Below, in pieces: positions 58,849-64,000 of a DNA stretch of 64,000 bases. Position 1 is the stretch's first letter, and every line of letters starts with the position of its first letter. Both the position numbers and the translations under genes were made by a program. Source of the stretch: Nocardiopsis suaedae (GTDB taxonomy: Bacteria > Actinomycetota > Actinomycetes > Streptosporangiales > Streptosporangiaceae); NCBI RefSeq assembly GCF_027706745.1, contig NZ_JAQFWP010000009.1:62001-126000 (forward strand), given 5' to 3'. A model generated the notes under the pieces. It was given only the letters and a program-made list of their open reading frames with translations, was not told where the DNA came from and made no database searches.

Positions 58849-59664
58849 GTGAATCCGGGTGTGTTCGAAAAGAGCCTGCACACGGTTCGCGGGCGCCGCC
58901 TCGCGGTCCTGGACTCCGGCGGCGACGGGCCCGCCGTCCTGGCGCTGCACGGACACTTCTCCCGCGGGTCGGTGTACGCCCCGCTCGCCGAGGCGTTGAA
59001 GGGGCGCTTCCGAGTGGTCGCACCCGACCAGCGCGCACACGGCCACTCCGAGGGCGGGCCGCCGTTGACCCCGGACGAGTACGTGCACGACGCCGCAGAG
59101 CTGGTCGACCGGATCGGCGTCGACCCCGTCGCGGTCATCGGCCACTCGATGGGCGGCATCGTCGCCTACCGTCTGGCGGCACGCTTCCCCGGGCTCGTGC
59201 GGGCGCTGGCGGTCGTGGACATCGGCACGGTCAACAAGCGCCCCGACGTCGAACCGGTGCTCGACGTCTCCGACTGGCCGCGCCGTGCTCCCACCCGCGA
59301 AGCCCTGGCACAGGCCATCGAAGCGCGCGGGGTACCGTCCTGGTTCTTCATGCAGAGCGCCGAGGAGTTCCACGACGGATGGGGCCTGCTCTTCGACCAC
59401 GGCGACCTCATGGCCTCCCAGCGCGCGCTCATCGGTGACCACATGGCCGATTGGAAGGCGACGGAGCAGCCCGCACTCCTGCTGCGGGGAGGTGACAGCT
59501 TCATGCTCTCTGCGGCCGAGTCCGAGCGCATGCGCAGCGCGCGCTCCGGCGTCGAGACGGTGGAGTTCCCCGGATGCGGCCACTGGCTGTACGAGGAGGA
59601 ACCGGACCAGTTCACCTCGGTCGTCGGTTCGTTCCTCGACCGGTGGCACCGAACGGCCCCCTGA
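58849..59664 (+). CDS. alpha/beta hydrolase
   Basis: The protein has 271 residues. The nucleophile elbow is GHSMGG (Ser near 99), with the oxyanion-type LALHGHFSRG and the C-terminal GCGHWLYEEEPDQF supplying the catalytic His. The acid is the Asp in LLRGGDSFML. GTG at 58849 is preceded by AGGATGG. The substrate is unknown. Confidence 0.9.
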   Translation: MNPGVFEKSLHTVRGRRLAVLDSGGDGPAVLALHGHFSRGSVYAPLAEALKGRFRVVAPDQRAHGHSEGGPPLTPDEYVHDAAELVDRIGVDPVAVIGHSMGGIVAYRLAARFPGLVRALAVVDIGTVNKRPDVEPVLDVSDWPRRAPTREALAQAIEARGVPSWFFMQSAEEFHDGWGLLFDHGDLMASQRALIGDHMADWKATEQPALLLRGGDSFMLSAAESERMRSARSGVETVEFPGCGHWLYEEEPDQFTSVVGSFLDRWHRTAP

Positions 59665-59684
59665 CCTGTGGGACCGCCGCGGCG

Positions 59685-60812
59685 TTACTCGGGAGCGGCA
59701 CCGGAGGAGGGTGATGGGCCGTCCCCGCGGCTCTCCGCCCCGTCCTCCCCGGCGCCCTGCCCTTCCTCTTCATCGGGGCGGCCGACCGCCACGCGAAGCT
59801 CCGCTGCCCCGAGGGTCCCTCGCTGCCGTTCCGCGGCCGCCGGACGGTCGGAGGCCGGGACTTGCCGAAGCGCGGCGCGGCGGCCCCGTCGGCTCGACAG
59901 CGCCAGCGCCTCGGCACGCGGTAGGCCCACACGTTCGCCCTCGACCACCAGGGCGCCGCGCACCCGGCGCACATAGGAGCGGCGCGCCGCCACGTACACC
60001 GCGACCACGCACACGAACGGCAGGGACGTCTTCACCGCCAGGCCCGCCACCGTCCCGTTCAGCACGGGGGCGTCGAAGAACCCGTGCAGCGCCACCGCCG
60101 ACGCCACGGCCAGCGTCGCCGCCCAGGCGCGCCGCGCGTTCGGGTGCCACTGCGCCGCCGCGAGCAGCCCCACGCCCGCCCCGGCGATCGCGGTCATCGC
60201 CCAGTGCGTCCCGAGCCCGGTCACCCCGACCCGCAGCACCAGGGACTGGGCGACCGACAGCGCCCCGTCGGTGGCGCCGCCCGCCACGACCGAGTTGAGC
60301 GCGTAGATCACGTTCTCGACCGTCTGGAAGCCCAGGCCCGTCAGGGCGCCGAGGATCAGGCCGTCCACCGGACCGCGCAGGGCCGAGGGCAGGGCGACGG
60401 CGATGAGCACCACCCCGGCGGTCTTGACGGCCTCCTCGTTGACCGGTGCGGTGAGCGCCGCGCCCCACTGCGCGGCGAAGGCGGTCCCTCCGGACTTGGA
60501 CCAGACCGCGTTCAGGGCGTCGTTGGCGATCAGCGCGCAGCCGGTCGCGGCGACGCCGCCCCACACCACGGCCGCGGCCGCCGAGGCGCCGTCGGGCGGG
60601 CGGATCGGCCTGAGGCGCAGCAGCACCGCCACTCCCACCGCGGACACCGCGGCGAGGACCACGGCTGCGAGCAGTGTCTCGGCGGGGAAGGCGGCCACCA
60701 TGGGGCCCAGCCCGTTCACGAGCGCCGCGCCGCCCAGGGCGCACGCCGCGACGAAGACGACGGCCGCCGCCAGGCGAGGGCCGCGGGCCGCCATGATGGA
60801 GGTCGGGCTCAT
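59685..60812 (-). CDS. PrsW-family intramembrane metalloprotease
   Basis: The protein has 375 residues and about eight membrane helices. Conserved motifs are NEEAVKT (EExxK, Glu126-127), GLGFQTVENV, GTHWAMT and ALHGFFD, which correspond to the metal-binding and catalytic motifs of the PrsW/CAAX-protease fold. The final 80 residues are hydrophilic. ATG at 60812 overlaps the stop of the upstream gene (ATGA). The frame to 61079 is a shadow. PrsW cleaves anti-sigma factors; the partner here is unknown. Confidence 0.88.
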   Translation of the reverse strand: MSPTSIMAARGPRLAAAVVFVAACALGGAALVNGLGPMVAAFPAETLLAAVVLAAVSAVGVAVLLRLRPIRPPDGASAAAAVVWGGVAATGCALIANDALNAVWSKSGGTAFAAQWGAALTAPVNEEAVKTAGVVLIAVALPSALRGPVDGLILGALTGLGFQTVENVIYALNSVVAGGATDGALSVAQSLVLRVGVTGLGTHWAMTAIAGAGVGLLAAAQWHPNARRAWAATLAVASAVALHGFFDAPVLNGTVAGLAVKTSLPFVCVVAVYVAARRSYVRRVRGALVVEGERVGLPRAEALALSSRRGRRAALRQVPASDRPAAAERQRGTLGAAELRVAVGRPDEEEGQGAGEDGAESRGDGPSPSSGAAPE

Positions 60813-61408
60813 CGCTCCTCCTCGGAGAACGCGACCGATTCCATGACGTGGTCGGCGGCCTGGACATCGTGCACTGCGGCGTACCGGTCGGCCGTGGCCG
60901 TGAACTCCACGGCGAACCCGCCGCCGGGGGAGGGGAACACCGCCGCCTTGCCGGACACGGTGTCGCCCTCCACCGGGCCCTTGAGCCCCTGGGCGCCCTG
61001 GTCCGCGGTCATCTCGGACGGCTCGCCGAACCGCGCCGACGGTTCGGTCGTGCGGGTGATGCGTTCGAGGCCCCGCCACAGGTCCCGAGCCCCCTCAGGG
61101 GCGCCGGGCGGCGGATGCACGAGCCGGACCTGCAGCATCACGCGGCCGCGCCGGAAGACGAGCAGCTCGCCCTCGGTGCTCTCGGCGGGGAGCTGGGTCC
61201 AGCCGCGCTCGAAGCGGGCCGTGGCCTCGTAGTCCTCCGACTCGCCGAGGAGCACCGGGCGCTCGGAGGGCACCGTCGAGGAGTCGGGGAGGAGCATCCC
61301 GGCGAGCGGCCATGCGAGCAGGGGGAGGGCGATCGCGGCGGCCGCCGCGCCGAGCGCCGCCCACCCGGGGTCGCGCGCGCCACGGGGATACGCGGAGTAC
61401 GGGCTCAT
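60809..61408 (-). CDS. single-pass membrane protein of unknown function
   Basis: The protein has 199 residues. One membrane helix (about 18-40: LGAAAAAIALPLLAWPLAGMLL) precedes an acidic extracytoplasmic domain with a mixed alpha-beta pattern. Coupling to the PrsW gene suggests it is the substrate, inhibitor or partner of the protease. That is inference from position only. Confidence 0.7.
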   Translation of the reverse strand: MSPYSAYPRGARDPGWAALGAAAAAIALPLLAWPLAGMLLPDSSTVPSERPVLLGESEDYEATARFERGWTQLPAESTEGELLVFRRGRVMLQVRLVHPPPGAPEGARDLWRGLERITRTTEPSARFGEPSEMTADQGAQGLKGPVEGDTVSGKAAVFPSPGGGFAVEFTATADRYAAVHDVQAADHVMESVAFSEEER

Positions 61409-61836
61409 CGGATGCCGTCCGCCATCACGCCTCCTGGTCGTCGCCGTCCTGCGTACGTCCCCGTCTGAACCGCTCGGGCCGCATGCGGCGGAGCCGGCCC
61501 CCGTGTGGACACCGCCCCCTCGCGCGCCGGGGCGCCGGTCCGCCGTCGTGCGGACCTGTCACGGGCGCCCGCCTCAGGCAACCGCGCAGCGAACGGCACC
61601 GCATGCGGGCGCGCCCTCCGTTTGAGCCCTCTTTGCGGGCATTTCACAGGCGGTAGACGGGGGAGGTGCCGTAGGCTGCCGCCCTCCGCGCGATCGCCCG
61701 CGCGTCTGTAAGGGGGGTCGGCAAACCCTCCGGCGGGCCTGAGCGTCCTGTCGGCGGAGCATCCCCTATCCCCGGATGAGAGGACACCGATGCCTCAGCG
61801 CATCCGACCCGCGGCCGGGAGCGCCGGACCGTGAGG
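61409..61836. other. gene-poor region with a 14-residue ORF
   Basis: A 428-bp gap. A tiny plus-strand ORF (61790-61834, MPQRIRPAAGSAGP) has GAGAGGA as a good ribosome site, but no following plus-strand gene exists, so its role is unclear. No promoter consensus or known riboswitch was recognised. Confidence 0.35.
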
Positions 61837-62598
61837 TCACAACGCCAGATGGGCGGCGCCGAGCGCCGGGGCCGCGAGCAGGCACGCCCACCGGATGGCG
61901 TGCTCGGCCCGGTCGCCCGTGGTGAAGCGCAGGCCCCGGGGCGCGCCCACCATCGCCCACCGTCGGCCCCGCACCTTCACGGGCCAGGCCAGCGGGACGG
62001 CGCTCCGGGTGAGCGCGTCGCCCAGGTCGTGCACCACCATGCCCAGGGCGAGCGCCGCCCCGACGTGCGGCCCCGTGCTCACCCCGCCCCAGACCAGCAG
62101 CACCGTCGCCGGCCCGGCGAACAGGAACGCGGCCGGCCCGGCGGAGAGGCCGCGGCGGGTGGGCCCCTTCGGCAGCGCCCGGCCCAGGCCCCGCAGGGCC
62201 AGGGCCAGGGTGAACCAGACGACGGCGGCCAGGGCGGGAAGCCATGCGGTGCTCGCCGCCCCGGCGGCGGCGCCGACCGCGAGCGCGAACACGGGCGTGT
62301 GGAGCAGGTACCGGTGGCGGCCGTCCCCAGCCGCGTCGCGGTGCGTCCGCGTGGCCCGGAAGACCGCGGCCGAGGCGGCCTGCGCCGCGCGCGACAGCAG
62401 GCCGGTGACCGGTCCCAGGGACCGGGAGGCCGTCGAGCGGGGGTGGTCCAGGTCGGGGAGGAGCGCGGCCCCGGCGCCGATCCCCGCGGCGGCCGCCAGG
62501 TCGGCGAACCCGGCGGGCCACCCGAACGCGGCCGCGGCCGCGGCCGTCGCGGCGACCCCGGCCAATGCGCCGGTCGCCGCGTGGGAGGGGGCCATCAC
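61837..62598 (-). CDS. YdjM-family membrane metal-dependent hydrolase
   Basis: The protein has 253 residues and several membrane helices. Motifs LLPDLDHPRST (near 46) and HRYLLHTPVFA are those of DUF457/YdjM proteins, together with GMVVHDLGDALT. These are predicted to bind a metal via His/Asp. The start is GTG 62598 or ATG 62595. Function remains unknown; a role in the envelope is typical. Confidence 0.88.
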   Translation of the reverse strand: MMAPSHAATGALAGVAATAAAAAAFGWPAGFADLAAAAGIGAGAALLPDLDHPRSTASRSLGPVTGLLSRAAQAASAAVFRATRTHRDAAGDGRHRYLLHTPVFALAVGAAAGAASTAWLPALAAVVWFTLALALRGLGRALPKGPTRRGLSAGPAAFLFAGPATVLLVWGGVSTGPHVGAALALGMVVHDLGDALTRSAVPLAWPVKVRGRRWAMVGAPRGLRFTTGDRAEHAIRWACLLAAPALGAAHLAL

Positions 62599-63102
62599 GG
62601 TGCGGTCCCGGGCACGGCGTCGGGGACGGGGGAGAGGGAGGGCATGCGGTCCTTTCGGGGCGCCGGGGCTCCGTGGCCCCGGGGAGGGGCTGTCCCCGGT
62701 CGTCCCCGCGTGGGCCCGGGTTCGAGCACCACTGGCCGTACACGGCCGCCCTCACCCTGCGCGAGGGCGCCTGTGACCACGGAACCGGCGTCGGCCCGTG
62801 GTGCACGTCACAGCGGGTCACCGGCCCCTTGGGGCGCCGGGGACGCGCGCCGTCAGGGGCGGCGCGCGGCGGCGTGTTGTCGACCCACCTTGGGTGCATG
62901 CCCCATATCATGGTGGTGAGCTGCGGAAACGAACATCGTGTCGCGGGGCGCCGGAAGGCGGTCGAAAGGTTCCGCGACGCGCCGATGAGTGTCGTTGACG
63001 CTCTCTGGCGCACCGGCTTACCTTCAATGTCGAAACACCTGCGGCGTACCCTTCGCAACCCCCTGTCGACCCGCCGTGGGCTGAGGAGCCGGAGGTTTCG
63101 GC
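62599..63102 (+). promoter_or_regulatory. MerR upstream region with vegetative-type promoter
   Basis: A 504-bp gap without a supported gene. TTGACG (62995-63000) and TTACCT (63018-63023) are 17 bp apart and form the best HrdB-like promoter in the window. Transcription would start near 63030, leaving a leader of about 70 nt before the GTG at 63103. Confidence 0.7.
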
Positions 63103-63711
63103 GTGGCGGTTACGAGCGGCAATCATCAGGCCTCCGTCTCCGGGCGATCGGCGATGGCGATACGGCGAGCGGGGGAGCAGGGCCTGCTGTGTGAAGAGGA
63201 CGTGGTGGCGCTGCCTATGGACGTCGGGTATCGCGGCCCAACGGCGTGTGCGGCGGCGGGGGTCACCTACCGCCAGCTCGACTACTGGGCGCGCACCCGC
63301 CTGGTCGGGCCGAGCGTCCGCCCCGAGCCCGGGACGGGCGACATCCCTCTGTACAGCTTCCGGGACGTTCTGCTGCTCAAGGTGGTCAAGCGGCTGCTGG
63401 ACACCGGCATCTCCCTCCAGCAGATCCGCACCGCCGTCGACCACCTGCGCGGGCGGGACACGTCCGACCTCCCGCACATCACCCTCATGAGCGACGGCGT
63501 GAGCGTCTACGAGTGCACCTCGCCAGGCGAGGTCGTCGAGCTGATGCAGGGCGGCCAGGGGATGTTCGGCATCGCCCTGGGGCGCGTGTGGCGGGAACTG
63601 GAGGGCGCGCTGGGGCAGCTCCCGGGCGAGCGGCTGGCCGAGCCGCTGCCGGACGAGCCGCACCCCGGAGACGAGCTCGCCCGGCGGCGCCGCGAGCGCA
63701 AGACGGGCTGA
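63103..63711 (+). CDS. MerR-family transcriptional regulator
   Basis: The protein has 202 residues. The MerR HTH is VGYRGPTACAAAGVTYRQLDYWARTRLV, followed by LYSFRDVLLLKVVKRLLDTGISLQQIRTAVDHL and the conserved tail ITLMSDGVSVYECTSPGEVVELMQGGQGMFGIALGRVWRELE. This protein is strongly conserved in actinobacteria, usually next to a bifunctional nuclease gene and not far from gcvP. GTG at 63103 has GGAGG 7 nt upstream. It lacks an obvious metal-binding cysteine loop. Confidence 0.93.
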   Translation: MAVTSGNHQASVSGRSAMAIRRAGEQGLLCEEDVVALPMDVGYRGPTACAAAGVTYRQLDYWARTRLVGPSVRPEPGTGDIPLYSFRDVLLLKVVKRLLDTGISLQQIRTAVDHLRGRDTSDLPHITLMSDGVSVYECTSPGEVVELMQGGQGMFGIALGRVWRELEGALGQLPGERLAEPLPDEPHPGDELARRRRERKTG

Positions 63712-63774
63712 GCGGCGGGCCGCGCCGGGGCGCCGGCCCCGCCCCGCCCGGCCCGACCAGCGCCTCGACCGGCC

Positions 63775-63804
63775 CCGCGCGCATCCGGGCCCGGATGCGC
63801 GCGG
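63775..63804. repeat. 30-bp perfect palindrome
   Basis: The core GCATCCGGG|CCCGGATGC (63781-63798) extends to CCGCGC / GCGCGG on both sides with no mismatch. It lies 63 bp after the MerR stop. As RNA it would be a loopless strong hairpin, possibly a terminator; as DNA it could be a protein site. Confidence 0.7.
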
Positions 63805-63927
63805 CCGTGCGGCATCGAGTACGGTCGGGTATCCACCGTCCTCGGGGCGGGCGGTGCGCAGGCGCGCCGGACCCGGACCGAGGTGATCCTCCGCGGCGCG
63901 GAATCGTGCGAATCCGGCGGATCGGTG

Positions 63928-64000
63928 GATAATCGAAGGACAAGTTCATCATCGGGCCGTCGATACCGTGCGGGAGAGACCCCGGCAGGGGCGCCGACGG
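63928..64000 (+). promoter_or_regulatory. promoter and 5' part of a glycine-riboswitch-like leader
   Basis: GATAAT (63928-63933) is a good -10. From 63960 the sequence has GGGAGAGACC (63972-63981) and GGGCGCCGA (63988-63996), the two conserved runs of the first glycine aptamer. The rest lies off the right edge. A gcvP or gcvT gene would be expected next. The match is by eye only. Confidence 0.7.

Noticed and set aside
61690-61780. GGCAAACC run resembling a c-di-GMP (GEMM) riboswitch
   Set aside because: The second conserved stretch and the tetraloop-receptor parts are missing, and no plus-strand gene follows.

Overview
The window is very GC-rich, with overlapping ATGA gene junctions, GTG/TTG starts, SARP, WhiJ/DUF397-type and MsiK-dependent sugar-transport genes. 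This points to a filamentous actinomycete. The gene mix (Scr1-type XRE regulator with DUF397 partners, LanKC, AA10 LPMO) fits Nocardiopsis or a relative best, but genus is inference. No rRNA, tRNA, CRISPR or prophage genes were seen.

Layout. 1-2.1 kb: the 5' part of a class III lanthipeptide synthetase gene, divergent from a small secreted six-cysteine protein whose cysteine spacing is that of a CS-alpha-beta defensin. 2.1-11.8 kb: a minus-strand glycan-use locus (secreted multimodular clan GH-A enzyme, LacI regulator, solute-binding lipoprotein, two permeases, GH127 beta-L-arabinofuranosidase). 12.5-25.4 kb: a galactose/galactoside locus with deoR-galT-galE-galK on the minus strand, diverging from a second solute-binding protein, two permeases, GH36 alpha-galactosidase and GH2 beta-galactosidase on the plus strand. 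Neither transporter carries its ATPase. Together the loci look like capture of arabinose- and galactose-containing plant oligosaccharides, cytoplasmic cleavage, and entry of galactose into the Leloir pathway.

25.4-27.1 kb holds a WhiJ/AbaA-like set (XRE regulator, two DUF397 proteins, a divergent RsbW-like ATPase). 27.1-40.5 kb is a mosaic of small enzymes, membrane proteins and regulators next to their operators: VOC and NTF2-like proteins, a duplicated PH-like membrane protein, MarR with a short-chain reductase, MarR with a rifampicin-phosphotransferase-like protein, a siderophore-interacting protein, and TetR with an alcohol dehydrogenase. A 200-bp MITE with CTAG target duplications sits exactly on the TetR stop codon.

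40.7-44.7 kb encodes a three-subunit PaoABC-type molybdenum hydroxylase. 45-49.4 kb has a SARP regulator facing an alpha/beta hydrolase across an 11-bp-spaced direct repeat, then a thioesterase/MarR pair sharing a near-perfect 28-bp operator. 49.6-53.1 kb has a membrane protein and an ABC-2 exporter. 53.7 kb is a minimal chitin-type LPMO. 54.9-56.6 kb is an ABC-F protein gene preceded by a seven-codon, probably leaderless uORF and a hairpin, which looks like ribosome-mediated attenuation. 57.4-58.7 kb has two frameshifted genes (a ProC-like reductase and a VOC protein). 58.8-62.6 kb has a hydrolase, a PrsW-type protease and a YdjM-type membrane protein. The window ends with a MerR regulator, a 30-bp perfect palindrome, and the start of what looks like a glycine riboswitch.
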